Source: Bursaphelenchus xylophilus (Eukaryota > Nematoda > Chromadorea > Rhabditida > Aphelenchoididae). From it: a DNA stretch of 64,000 nucleotides. The notes under the pieces are model-generated. The model had not been told where the DNA came from. It saw only the letters and a program-made list of their open reading frames with translations, and searched no databases. The translations under genes were made by a program, and so were the position numbers. Below are positions 1-10,730 of this stretch, piece after piece. How positions within the stretch are numbered: the stretch's first letter is position 1; each line of letters starts with the position of its first letter. Location: contig CAJFCV020000003.1 in assembly GCA_904066235.2 (NCBI GenBank), positions 3,968,001 through 4,032,000 on the forward strand, given 5' to 3'.

Positions 1-1552
1 GCCGAATCCAAGCCAGCGCCTCCTCCAGCTGCTCATGATGAAGATGTTGATGAGTCCCAACTCACCGAAGCCGAGCGGGCCATGCTGGAGGCCAAACGAC
101 GCCAAAAAGACGAAGATGAGAGCAAGCTTCAGGACTACGAAGAACGCCGGAAAAGCGAGCGTGAACGCGAGGAGGAAGAGTTGAGATTATTGAAGGAAAA
201 ACAAGAACAAAGACGGATTCAGAGGGAGCAAGAGGAGAAGGAACAGGCTGAAAAGAGACAACAGGAGGAGGAGAGGAGGAAACAAGAAGAGGTGAGGGTA
301 TTTTAGGGATAAAATACAATCGTTTATGATTGAAAAAATGTTTTTTCTATTTTTTCAGAATTTTAGGTACTAATGGTCTAAATCAATATTTTTCAGGAGG
401 AACGCAAAGCCCGAATTGAAGAAGAGCGCAAGAAAAAGGAAGAAGAAAAGAGAAAGAAGCAGATGCTGAGCGCTGGCTTCGCCATGCCTCAGGGCACCGG
501 CCCCAATTATGTTTTGCCGGAGAAAAAGGAAAAGGGCGACAAATTCGGAAATATTGTCCAAGCAAAACAGGAAATGGGAATGACCAAAGAACAGCAGGAA
601 GATCAGAAAATGGCATTCATCAAACAAATGGAGAACTCGATCACTTTTGATGGACTTTCTGGAGCTGAATTGAAGGCCAAGGTTAAGGAATTGCATCAGA
701 GAATCTGCAAGTTGGAGACGGATAAGTACGATTTGGAAAAGAGACATGAGCGTCAGGAATACGATGTAAGTGGAAGGTTTTTTGAAAGATAATTGACCAT
801 TATTTTACGCAGACGTTGACGAAATGTCAGCGTTTTTATTTTTGAGACAAAATGTCAACTTTTTTAATGATTGGACGAAATGTCAAAAAAATTATTGATT
901 TTTCGGAAATCGAAGATTATGCAATAACTTTGGGCAACATGGCAAGCTAATCATTTTTTACTGCCGCAAAATTGCAATTTCTTATTTTTTAGGCGAAATG
1001 ACAAAAAAATTTTGATTTTTTATAAAATTTTTTTTGTAAAAATTTCTTTTTTTTAATTAAAATTTTAGCTGAAAGAATTGAACGAACGTCAACGTCAAGT
1101 TGCCCGTAATAGAGCCTTGAAGAAGGGTTTGGACCCCAGCGACACCGCCAACTCACGCTACCCGCCGAAAGTGTCGATCTCCTCCAAATACGACCGACAA
1201 ATCGACCGGCGCAACTTTAAGGAGAGAAGAGCTGTCTTTGACAAGGTAAAAATATTCTAAGAAATTTATGGAAGATATTTTAGCATTGTATTTTACATTT
1301 TTTATTCAAATTTTTTTTTAGATTTTGATGACTAAAATTATTTTTAAGTTTTTATTTTTTTCGAAAAAAAAAATTATTTTATAATTGTTTTATATTACTT
1401 TGACTTTTTAGAACAACGCTTATCCCTGTTTCCCCAACGTCCCCCCGCCCCCCGTGATCCTCGAATTCAAACTCCAGCAAGGCTCTCAAGCCGGCGATGG
1501 AGATGGGGAACAAAATATGGAGGAGGTGGAGGAGGAATACGAAGAAGAGTAA
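1..1552 (+). CDS. troponin T, 3' part (5' end outside window)
   Basis: This is the tropomyosin-binding subunit of the troponin complex on striated-muscle thin filaments. The reading frame is open from base 1; exons are 1-291, 397-765, 1069-1245 and 1412-1552, with donors GTGAGG, GTAAGT and GTAAAA and acceptors TTTCAG or TTTTAG. The visible protein starts in a Pro/Ala/acidic stretch and passes into a long Glu/Arg/Lys coiled coil of the kind seen in troponin T. The conserved central block follows (FAMPQGTG, then [19 protein letters not shown]). The C-terminal part has [16 protein letters not shown] and ends in a Glu-rich tail ([10 protein letters not shown]), a feature of invertebrate troponin T. 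C. elegans has four paralogues (mup-2, tnt-2, tnt-3, tnt-4) and I cannot tell which one this matches. The N-terminus and promoter lie before the window. A poly(A) signal follows about 50 bases after the stop. Confidence 0.96.
818..901. repeat. three tandem 28-bp repeats in a troponin T intron
   Basis: Units start exactly 28 bases apart at 818, 846 and 874. Each begins with GACGAAATGTCA or GACAAAATGTCA followed by a T/A-rich tail. A fourth degenerate relative (GGCGAAATGACA) lies near 993 in the same intron. The function is unknown. Confidence 0.7.
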
Positions 1553-1604
1553 AGAATTTCATTTCCGAAATATTTTCTCATTATTTTCTTTCCATTTTTC
1601 TTTC

Positions 1605-1610
1605 AATAAA
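1605..1610 (+). terminator. poly(A) signal AATAAA of troponin T
   Basis: A canonical AATAAA lies 52 bases after the troponin T stop codon, in a T-rich context. That matches the usual short nematode 3' UTR. Confidence 0.75.
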
Positions 1611-2755
1611 AAGATTTTTTTATTTTGAAGAAATTTTTTTTGAATTTTTTTTTATCCATAGTTCTATTCTTTTGACCTTACTCCCCTTAATAAGACCTCA
1701 GATTGTCTCGATTAAAGGGTCGTGTTGGCCATGACAATAGAGAAAAGAATGCACTTTTCGTCGGATTAAGAAAGAGGAAACTGTGAACATGGTATTAATG
1801 CGCAGTCTACGTAGGTCGGGAAATTGAGCTAACTATTTTTTAGATTTGTATAGTGACCCTTAAAAAATTTTTTGATGATTTTTCAGAATTTTTTCAATGA
1901 GCAATTTGGAACCTAAATTCCCAATATTTACTGCTATTTTTATACAATGGTTTTGTCATAACATAATTTTTTATGTCCTGGCCAAATTCTGTTTCCTTTT
2001 TTGACCTCTATTTTTATCAATTTGCTTCTTAAACCCCCAAATTTTGGATCTGTCCCACTTCCGTATCATGTGTAACATCTCGAACCTCTTGTCGCCTCTC
2101 CAAGCCCACACACAGTCACACTAATCATCTTTAAAAATCACAAAACACTCTTCTTCTGATGTCCACTCGGCTTTACTGTCTCAAGCACCCAAGGAGTTGA
2201 GGGTCAAGAGGAAAAGGACATCTGCAGGGAGGATCTACATGGTCCAGTCTGCTTCGGGTGTTTCGCGCGATCTCCAGTTTTGTGCGCGGCTGGAGTGCTG
2301 GTTCGTTGCCTGCGGGGTCAGAACAGAGGGGACTGAACGGTCATTTGTTTGTTATGGTCAAGAGGAAAACGAGGAAATCTGGAGCGGAAACGGACCGACT
2401 TTTTTTTCGGGTTTCGTCCAAATTTTTGCAAATATTTTTGTCCGCGTTCGGATTAGACCCCGAGATGGTTTAATAAGTCAAGTGCGGAGGTTATCAACGC
2501 GACAAATCGGAATGGTAATTGTTATTTGGGAAGCGGTAATTCGTGAGGGACAGCTGTTTTTTGAGCGCGGTCTTGATGACGATCACTTTGGGGGATTTGA
2601 ATTTGTGATTCGAAAGTGAAAAAGGTAGACTTGATCAATAGAGAGTGCTACTCGGAAGTTGTTCATCCAGGGCCGAATGTCAGTGCTCGGAAAATATTTT
2701 TTGTGTAACTTTTTTTATTGAAGTTTTATTGAGCAATAAGGAACTCGGGATAAAT
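1611..2755. other. intergenic, no supported gene
   Basis: This is the spacer between troponin T and the first MITE. It contains an open frame of 140 codons at 2197-2619 (+) in a locally GC-richer patch, but I see no domain, splice partner or recognisable family in it. Confidence 0.5.
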
Positions 2756-3013
2756 TACAGCGGGAGACCGGATCCGGCGGCAAAAAACGTACCATTTTGC
2801 ATCCGGGAAGTAAAATGTGGCAAAATGCTTCCCTCTCCAAGTGAAAAAACTCCGTTTTGAAGGGCGCGCCCTTGTTCTTCACAAAAAAAGCGGGCGCGCT
2901 TTTGAAATCTGAGTTTTTTCACTTGGAGAGGGAGGTATTTTGCCACATTTTTTTGTTGCTTTCTGGATGCAAAATGGTACGTTCTTTGCCACTGGATCAG
3001 GTCCCCCACTGTA
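2756..3013. mobile_element. MITE family G, copy 1 (Tc1/mariner-like, TA target)
   Basis: The terminal inverted repeats run for most of the element. The right end reads inward, on the complementary strand, as TACAGTGGGGGACCTGATCC; the left end matches it with several mismatches. The outermost bases are TA on both sides, as expected for a TA target duplication. The inner arms share ATTTTGCATCC and CTCCAAGTGAAAAAACT. The centre holds GC-rich palindromic motifs (GGGCGCGCCC). There is no coding capacity. Related copies lie at 24772-25023 and, damaged, at 41662-41852. Confidence 0.85.
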
Positions 3014-3462
3014 AGGTTTGAGCGTTAAAATGTGCCGTTTGCAGGTTGCAAAAACTACAGGGATTTTTATTTCTGAAGGGGCCGGGCATTAAAAATTTTT
3101 GAATTATCTAACTGAAGGTTTTTTAAATCTTATGTTCGAGAAATTTTTTCTCTCACCGTCTCTTCTCATTTTCGTTTGTCCCTCGTCTCCAGAAAATCTA
3201 TCAACAAAAACCCAACCTTTAGTAAAAAAATCTCAATTTTTAGTCATCCCCAAAGTCTTGAAAACAACAGTTTACTTATTTTCTCGTATCTTCTCGCTTA
3301 TCACTTCTATTTACATTTGAGATTGCGCGACTACGAATTTTGAAAGATCCCCAAAAATAAATCCGTTCCGTTTATCCCCAATATTCCTGGTCTGACTCAT
3401 CAGAAATCGCGGTATAAAGTAATCGGGAGAGTTTTGTACACATCCAGTCCAACAGAGTAAAC
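3014..3462. other. upstream region of the astacin gene
   Basis: This AT-rich spacer probably contains the promoter of the downstream protease gene. I see no coding region and no clear core promoter motif. Confidence 0.4.
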
Positions 3463-3468
3463 TTTCAG
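3463..3468 (+). promoter_or_regulatory. probable spliced-leader acceptor (TTTCAG)
   Basis: TTTCAG ends two bases before the ATG of the astacin gene, with no upstream exon visible. In nematodes this spacing is typical of a trans-splice site. It could instead be the 3' end of a 5' UTR intron. Confidence 0.55.
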
Positions 3469-3470
3469 CC

Positions 3471-6400
3471 ATGATCTTACGGTTATCACGGGTTTTGCTC
3501 GCATTTCTCGCGCTGACAGCGTCCAGGATTCATGCTGGATATTACGAGCCCACACATAATGATATTGAGACGGTAAGAGGGCAAAGATTTTTGTCATAAT
3601 TCGGTAATATGTTGTTGATAAGATAATGATGATTTTAAATTTTATTTTTCAGTATTTCGATGCAGATGCAGATGAATACGAGACGGTGCTGACGCCTTCA
3701 GATTTTGCAGCAATGTCAGAATATGGGCTGGATACGGAGAGGCCGGCGGACGATTTATGGGACAGTGAGGCCATGTATAACCATGACAAGTTTGAAGGTG
3801 ACATTGCGAATGATGTAAGTGATGTGTTGAGCTTACGTAAAGTCTAGAACTTGGGCAATTTTTATCCTATTTCGGTCAAATGTCATCATTTATAAATATC
3901 CAAACATATTTGCTATATTCAGCCTTATTAGTCTCATTCTTTTACTCTTGTAAAGTCCTTAAATTTTCTTCTGTATTTTTACTATATATAAAACACTATA
4001 GTTATCACAAATTTCCAGCTAAACGCCTCTTCCGTCGGCACTTTTATCCAAGGAGGTCCGGTCAACACAAATTCCACAAAAACCCAACTCAACGCGATCC
4101 GCGATCGTCGTCAACTCTGGAAAAACGGCCGAATCCCCTATGCCATCAGCAGTCAATACAGTGCGTACAGTCGGTCGGTAATCGCATCGGCGATGCAAGA
4201 GTACTCAACGCACACTTGCATTCAATGGGCGCCCAGAACGGCGAATGATAAGGATTATGTGTACATCATGCCGGATAGGGGATGTTATTCCATGGTGGGC
4301 AGAACCGGTGGGCGACAGACATTGTCGCTGGGAAATGGATGTATTCAGAAGGGAATCATCATCCATGAGATGATGCATGCGGTCGGGTTCTTCCACGAGC
4401 AGTCGAGAACGGATAGAGACAGCTTTATTACAATCATGTGGAATAATATTCAGGTAAGGGAAGATACTGGTGTTGGAATGCTAGGTGTGACAAGGGCGGG
4501 ATTGTGGCAGATTTTAATCTTCTTTTTTATATTAATTTTCTGAATTTTGTTCGGAAAAAACTTATTTTTGATAGAATCATCATATTCCCCACCATAAATA
4601 GACTCTATATTTTCAAGATCAGCTAAAAATAGCAAGCCTAGAAATTTAGAAACCCTTTGAAAATTACCTTTCTACTTCGTTTCAAGTTTTTGCAAGATCA
4701 AAGTGACGTATCGGGGAACTTTCTTGACCATCGAACAACAAGAATAATCGTTACTTTTTACAGGGTGGGGCATCTTTGTGGCCAGAGGTTGTCTGAGAAT
4801 TTAGGTAAAAAAAAGAATTTTAAGATTTGGCCAAAAACTAAAGAAGTTATAGAGAATTCAAAGCGGACCACAAGGATGCCCCACCCTGTTCTTTTTTTTA
4901 TCAATTTTAACATGTTCCTTTCCAGCCCGGAATGCAAGGCCAATTCGAGAAGTACAGCTCAGTGACCATCCAAACCCTCGGCGCGGAGTATGATTTTGCC
5001 TCGATTATGCACTACGGCCCTAAGGCGTTCTCTCGAAACGGAATGCCCACAATTGTCCCCAAAAGGAAGGCCAATATTGGGCAAAGAAGTGGATTCTCTC
5101 AAACCGATTCCTTCAAAATCAACACGCTTTACGAGTGCACCAACAGGAATACAAAGCCAGTCCAGCCGGGTCAGCCGGTCCCACTGCCAGTCCAGCCAGT
5201 TCAGCCAACTCAAGCGCCCAGCCCTAATGTTATTGTGCTTACTTTGGCGCCACAAACTACAACGACAATGCCGACATTGGCCACAGCAGAGCCTTATGTC
5301 AGTAGCCAAGCGCCGAAAGGGACGCTGGCTCCAGTTGCAGCGGCTAACTGTTCGGATAAGAGGCCGGACTGCGAGCAGCTAGCTCATCAAGGTTAGTGGA
5401 GGTTTGGGGGAATAATTTTAGGGTCTTGAGGCCTTTTTTGATCGTAATTTACTCGATACGCCTTACCAACTCTCCTCATTTTGCATAGTATCTCACAAGA
5501 AACCTTTATTTCTCTTCAGGTTGGTGTCAACGCAATCCCCCATGGATGCGTGACCATTGCCCGCTGGCTTGTGGAATGTGCGAGAAGTCCACGACCTGTG
5601 AAGATCTCCGTGTCGATTGTCCAGAGCTCGTCAAGCGACGATACTGTATCACTAATCAGGAGTTCTCCAAGAGTTTCTGCGCCAAATCTTGCGGATTCTG
5701 CTTTGCGCCACCAACTCCTGAAAGTGCGGTTGCCGGAACAACACAGCCAACTATCGCCACGAAACAACCGCTGGTCACTTTCTGGCCCAATTCGAGGTGA
5801 GAAAATAATGAGCTTAGATTGCTGAAATGTCTTATAGTCTTATGTAGTCCTATGCTCAGGTTTCGATGACAATTGGCAAAGATTTTCATAGATTTTTAAC
5901 CGTTTGTAAACAGAATCGATCAAGATTTTTAGATTTTTTCACGTATACGGATGGAAATTTTGTGCTGCGTTTCTTCTATAATGTAAAAAATTTATTCAAG
6001 AAATCAATTTTTATATTCAAAATTTATAAGTAAAAAGCCAAAACCCATCTTTTTCTCTGATTTCTCTCCACATTTCCTATAGTCTCTATGGTCGCAAACA
6101 TCACTGTGCTTTTTTGGCTGCGGCGCAAGATGTGAGCTGAAAATTTAAAACATTGATCTGTATGCTGTTCAGAATGAGTATGCCAACTTTAAAGAAAATC
6201 TGAGCGTTGCACTTTGGACAATTCACTTATTAATTTAACTATTAAAATTTTACTCCAGGCCCTTAAAATTATTTGAAAACTCCATTAAATCTTGCCTAAA
6301 TGGTTCTCAATGCAAAATGCATTCAATTTCAGGCCTGATGCCTCAACGGCAGCGCCCGCAACCCTAGCGCCAGTCTCCTGTCGAGACAAGAAGCACTTCT

Positions 6401-6489
6401 GCCCTCATTGGAAGTCGGCCGGGTTCTGCTCCGGCATCTTCCAAGCCTACATGAAACAAAACTGTGCCAATTCTTGTGGCTGGTGTTGA
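3471..6489 (+). CDS. secreted astacin (M12A) zinc metalloprotease with three ShKT domains
   Basis: Six exons (3471-3572, 3653-3814, 4019-4453, 4926-5391, 5520-5796, 6333-6489) encode about 532 residues. A signal peptide (1 to about 22) precedes an acidic prodomain with the inhibitory aspartate-switch motif FEGD at 81-84. The RDRR at 116-119 is a likely processing site, followed by the mature start near QLWKNGRIPY. The catalytic motif HEMMHAVGFFHEQSRTDRD has zinc ligands His204, His208 and His214 and catalytic Glu205. The Met-turn SIMHYG is at 259-264, with Tyr263. A Pro/Gln/Thr-rich linker leads to three six-cysteine ShKT domains, the last ending CGWC at the stop codon. All catalytic residues are intact. 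This is the nematode NAS architecture (astacin plus multiple ShKT, nas-13/14/15-like); the exact orthologue cannot be assigned. The substrate is unknown; cuticle or matrix remodelling is only a family-level guess. Confidence 0.94.
4761..4888. mobile_element. MITE family F in astacin intron 3
   Basis: A 128-bp inverted-repeat element lies inside the intron. The left end CAGGGTGGGGCATC and the right end GATGCCCCACCCTG are exact complements, and the match continues into CTTTGTGG / CCACAAGG with one mismatch. The left flank is TA; the right flank is TT. It has no coding capacity. Confidence 0.8.
6061..6216 (+). repeat. degraded fragment of repeat family B (in astacin intron 5)
   Basis: It shows the family B order in damaged form: CTCTCC...CATAGTCTCT-like, then GCGCAAGATGTGAGCTGAAAATTT, ending in AAAGAAAATCTGAGCGTTGC. 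The last of these matches the 3' terminal repeat of intact copies. Confidence 0.6.
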
Positions 6490-6510
6490 ACCACTTGTAA
6501 ATTACTATAA

Positions 6511-6516
6511 TTTATT
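6511..6516 (-). terminator. poly(A) signal of the minus-strand membrane-protein gene
   Basis: TTTATT on the plus strand reads AATAAA on the minus strand, about 100 bases past that gene's stop. It lies before the signal of the facing gene, so the two 3' UTRs are predicted to overlap. Confidence 0.55.
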
Positions 6517-6543
6517 TGCAAAACTAATAACTAGATCATGTAT

Positions 6544-6549
6544 AATAAA
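6544..6549 (+). terminator. poly(A) signal of the astacin gene
   Basis: AATAAA lies 55 bases after the astacin stop codon and is followed by a second AATAAA-like overlap (AATAAATAAAT). Confidence 0.65.
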
Positions 6550-6616
6550 TAAATATATTGAGTTATCATCAAAAATATTAACTTATTTCAAATAAAAAAA
6601 ATAAAAAATGATGATA

Positions 6617-7373
6617 TTATGTATAATCTATTCTATCGCTATTATCCTGGTTAGGGTAGCCTGTCCATTTCAGAATAGAGTAAATTAAAAGAATCACAGT
6701 GAAAACGCAAAACAGAAATACGGCTGTCCAGAAATTGTCGGATTTTGGAGTTTTCGCCTTTGGCAATGAACGGGTGATCTCGTGGAAGACGTTCTCCTGG
6801 TCTAGGTTGAAGTAGTAATCATAAGCGGAGTCTTCGACATCTCGAATTGTGATTTCGGAGCCAGGAGAAGTGATGATTTTCAGTTCGACTCCAGAGAGGT
6901 CGGTTTGCTTTTCTGAAAATTTGAGGTTATTAGAAGTTCACATAAATTTATAAGTGTAAATTTTTTCCATTTGTAAAATGAATATATAGTTTTGTAGAGG
7001 AGAAAAAGCTGTATCAAATAAATATATACCCTTTGCCAAACAACAAACAATCCTTGTAAAGCAAAACAACGAAAAAACGAACGAAATTTCTGGACGAAAA
7101 AAAGACGTTATAATAGATCGCCTCTAAAAGGTCTAACTTACTCTCAACATCCTCAGAAGTAACATATAAAGGCATGATCTGCTCGATAACCACGGTTACA
7201 TTCAGCTCATTTTGGATGTGCTCCATCATCTTCGGCAGGTAATCAAGACCATGGTTGGTCGTATTGACAGTCACAAACAGTCCCAATGGCAATGAATTGG
7301 CCTCTTTTCCCACAGGAATGGCAGTTAGATTAGTAGCAAGAAGCGTTAAAAATAAACAAGACAATAACAGCAT
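6617..7373 (-). CDS. orphan small type I membrane protein
   Basis: Two exons (7373-7142 and 6912-6617) are joined by a 229-base intron with donor GTAAGTT and acceptor ATTTTCAG; together they encode about 175 residues. I do not recognise the family. The N-terminus (MLLLSCLFLTLLATNLTAIP) is a clear signal peptide. The lumenal or extracellular part has sequons NLT, NTT and NVT. A hydrophobic segment at about 139-158 (FWTAVFLFCVFTVILLIYSI) is followed by about 17 polar residues ending in DYT, so the topology is N-out with a short cytoplasmic tail. The frame stays open and in phase across the join, which is the main support for the model. The gene converges on the astacin gene with only 127 bases between the stop codons. 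Confidence 0.75.
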
Positions 7374-10300
7374 AGCGTCAAGCAAATTTCATAAATGAAC
7401 CTCAAGTTTTAATATGGATCCCGTCACAGAAATCAAGGTTTAAAAATTTTCTGCGCTAATGAGCATAGCATTTTTTCTCCCAGGCATTTCGTAATCAACC
7501 GACAGTGGCTGAACGGTTGCCGCAGAAAATTTTGCGCAATCGAGAGGCGTCGTAAAAGCCGTGATTTAAAACAGAAAGAATGATGACGAAACAAACCACC
7601 TTGTTCCCAAGATTGGTCTTGATTTCAACTTGGATCTTTGGATTCTAGTGTATCCTTGGAAATCAAGGTAAGTTGAGGAGATTAGAGTGTTTTGACAATT
7701 GGTATGTCATCTTTTGTTTTGCCATCTCTCGTCGTAGCTATGAGGAAAATCAATTTTTTTTGAGATAAACCGTATGATATTCCTGCAATTAGGTTGCCCA
7801 CAACCCATGAAAAGACCCATGAAGACACACAAAAGGGATCCTGACCTTGTAAAGCTGTAATTCGTCCACTGACATCTTATCCTTGCAAGGCCTTGTGATT
7901 GAGGTCATCACAGCCTCATGGTCAAGTTCTTGGGATTATGAATTGAATTTTGATGATTGGTGGTAAAATTTACTTTGTATAGTAGGACTTGAACCAAACT
8001 AGTGATGACTTATTGTTAGATCATCATGTGATCAAATTGAATTTCCACAATGGCTGCAAGAATTGGGCATAATAAAACAATGTATACATAAATATATGTA
8101 ACAATCAAATTGTAGTACATTCTATATTCGAGCCAGTTCAAACAAGTTCGTAATGAACTTTTATTTTTATTTTTTTTACCTTTTTTTTCAACTGTGTTGA
8201 GTCTCTGCTGGTAATCCATAAGCTCCATCAAAATCATCAAGATCCGTTCACCGCATGTTAAAAAATCCCGCAAACATGTTTTATACATGACTTTCATTCC
8301 CTCCTATGTGGTCCCCAATCTTCCTCTGTCCAATTGACCTCCATCCCTTCTCCCATAATAAAATAATCGTATTTTCCCCATAAATTCGCGACAATTTCGG
8401 AATCCCCTCGGAGACATGGAGAACATTATAACCCAATTTATGCAGACCAGTTATTGCTCGATGCCGCTCCATGACTAATTTATAAGACCGGATTTGATTT
8501 CGCATACAGAATTAGGAATGGCGGCCGTTCCGAAAAACATGTAAACACCAGTTTCGGATTGTGTGAAACAGTTTTTCCGCGAATATTTATGGTCTCCGGG
8601 GAATTTATGTAAAATTGTTTTTGGGTGTTGCAAAAAAAGATCATGGCTGGTCATTTTAGTTACATTGGAAGCGAAGGTTTGTGATATCGGGGTCAAAAAA
8701 TATGAAAAGTTTTCTAGGCTTCGGTTTACCTTTACATAAAGCGAGTACTCAAGATGCGAGCTTGTTTTTTCAATTTTTTAAGACGTTCTATGATTGGACT
8801 GGATGACATATCATTTTCTGACGGTCTTAGTCTATAATTTGTGAGGGATGAACAATAAAACAATAGTTTGTTCGACTGAGTCCAGAAGACGGGGAGTCGG
8901 CCAGGCAAATAAAATGTAAGCCATATAGTAATTTTGGTTCTTTGGGAAACACAGTTTTTAAAATTGCGCATTGCAAATAATTTGAAGAAAAGTTCAAGGA
9001 TTTACAGCCGGAATACGCTACAAGTTTGTCTCTCCTAGTTTTACGCGCTCTATCACAAAAAATCGAATGTTTGCTGTGCTCGCAAAGCGTGAGATAAAAT
9101 TTTTAGGAATTAATATTTGGCCTACTTTTATAATATTAAGCTCGCAAAATTTTAAGAAAAACTGACCGTTGTTGTGTACCGTATTTTTACAATTTATTTT
9201 TGTCATTCTTTTAAAAAAATTAAAAATCTACATTTGTCACACCTCTATTTTTATCCTCGACAAACTTGGCCACATCAATTCCAAAAACAGGTGCTCCCTT
9301 CATTCCTCTTGTAAACGATGCACTGAGCACCTTGACAAACAACAACACCTTTCCGAATGTTCTCACAGTGCCCCTTATACGGCTTCAGGTGAGTTTTTTC
9401 CCAGGGCCCGAACACAAAAGGAGTATGGCCATTTGGCCGCCAATCCCATCTAATTCTCCGTTTTTTTGAGGGATTCTGGATTATGTCTTAATTTTTAGTC
9501 AGTACCTACTTTTTAATATATTTTTTACTAACTTTAGTAAATTGTAAAAAACTAAAAAATATATTTGTGGTCAAAAAATCCCAAAAAAAGTTTTTTTTCT
9601 CGTATGTGCAATATGAAATATTTTTTGTTTTCCAATGTGCCCTTTTATGTGTAAACCCCTACTTTTTACCTGAAAAGACTCGCAAAGGGCCATTACGGCA
9701 CTTAAATTTATAACAAACATGTTTTTTCCTTGGCCAAGGACCAAAAAAAATATTTTTTTTGGGCTGTAAAAATAGCAAAAGAAGGCTTTACTTTTCGTGG
9801 CCAAAGAATGGACTGACCACTTGGAGCAAGTTTTTGTGATGGAAATTAGTAGGACTAGGAAAAAAAATTTTTTTGGGGGTAAAATACGTACCTTCATAGG
9901 TTTCGTTTACATTTTTATTGGGTAAAATAAAGGAAGATTAAATATCACTGTAAAATTTGCAACGTTTAAAAAAATTTTTTTTGTCTTTTTTTTAAATTTG
10001 ACGTATTTTAGACTGAAATTATGATGGTAAAATACGATGGATTCAACGCATAATTTGTTTACTAAATATTAGTTAAATATTTAATTTTGTTAGTTGAAAA
10101 AAAGTGTTTTCGAATGTATAAAACACTGTATTAAACTCTTTATTTTTAAAAAATCTATGTTCCATCCAAAGGCCCGAACATACGTCAGAACCTTGAAGTG
10201 CTCTTCTCCGTATTTCGCAAGTTTTGTCACGCGAAAACTCCGTTTACAATTATTAAGTGGCGGATTTGGAAATCCCGCCAAGCAGTTAATGTTCGGCCCA

Positions 10301-10730
10301 GTAATTGGGTGTGAGACCATGTTACTTATTTTTCGTCTACTGGGAATGGGAACATGCTTTCGGTTTTTTGAAAATTGGGGAGTTGATTTAATTTATGACA
10401 CTTACATCGATGGGAAAATGTAATTTGAGCTTTCTCGAGGATACCTAGACTTTCAAACTTGGTGGGATGAAACTGTGTGCTGGGCTGGGAACGGAGGTGT
10501 CTGATGGAGCAGGGAAGGGCTGGAAGAAAAAGTTTTTTTTTTTGAAACTTTCTTGGTTTTCTGACAGAAAATACAAATTTTAAGGACAAGATTTTTAGCT
10601 GGGGAGAAATTTTGTAAAGAATTTCCAATATTTTACTTTTGGTGTGCTAAAATTTACCAAGATTTTGAGGCGACAAAAATTTATCGTTTTTCTGATGATT
10701 TTGGGCTTGAAAAAAACTAAAGGTTTCTTA
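7374..10730. other. gene-poor region
   Basis: I find no supported gene here. Contents are AT-rich DNA, a family B fragment near 9025-9125 and an exon-like open stretch at 9291-9388. The first few hundred bases probably hold the promoter of the minus-strand membrane-protein gene. Confidence 0.5.
9025..9125 (+). repeat. degraded fragment of repeat family B
   Basis: It contains the diagnostic 3'-half order: CTCTCCTAGTTTTACG, then CTCGCAAAGCGTGAGATAAAA, then TTTTAGGAATTAATATTTGG. Confidence 0.65.

Noticed and set aside
2197..2619. 140-codon open frame in the spacer before the astacin gene
   Set aside because: No domain, no spliced partner, no recognisable relative; a second long frame overlaps it, which points to locally low stop density in a GC-richer patch.
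2755..3009. open frames inside MITE family G copies (also near 24695-25035)
   Set aside because: They simply translate the terminal inverted repeats; no independent coding evidence.
8565..8575. TGAAACAG (reverse of the CTGTTTCA motif of nematode piRNA loci), also CTGTTTCA near 50291
   Set aside because: Only isolated occurrences, one of them inside repeat H; piRNA clusters would show many with a defined downstream context.
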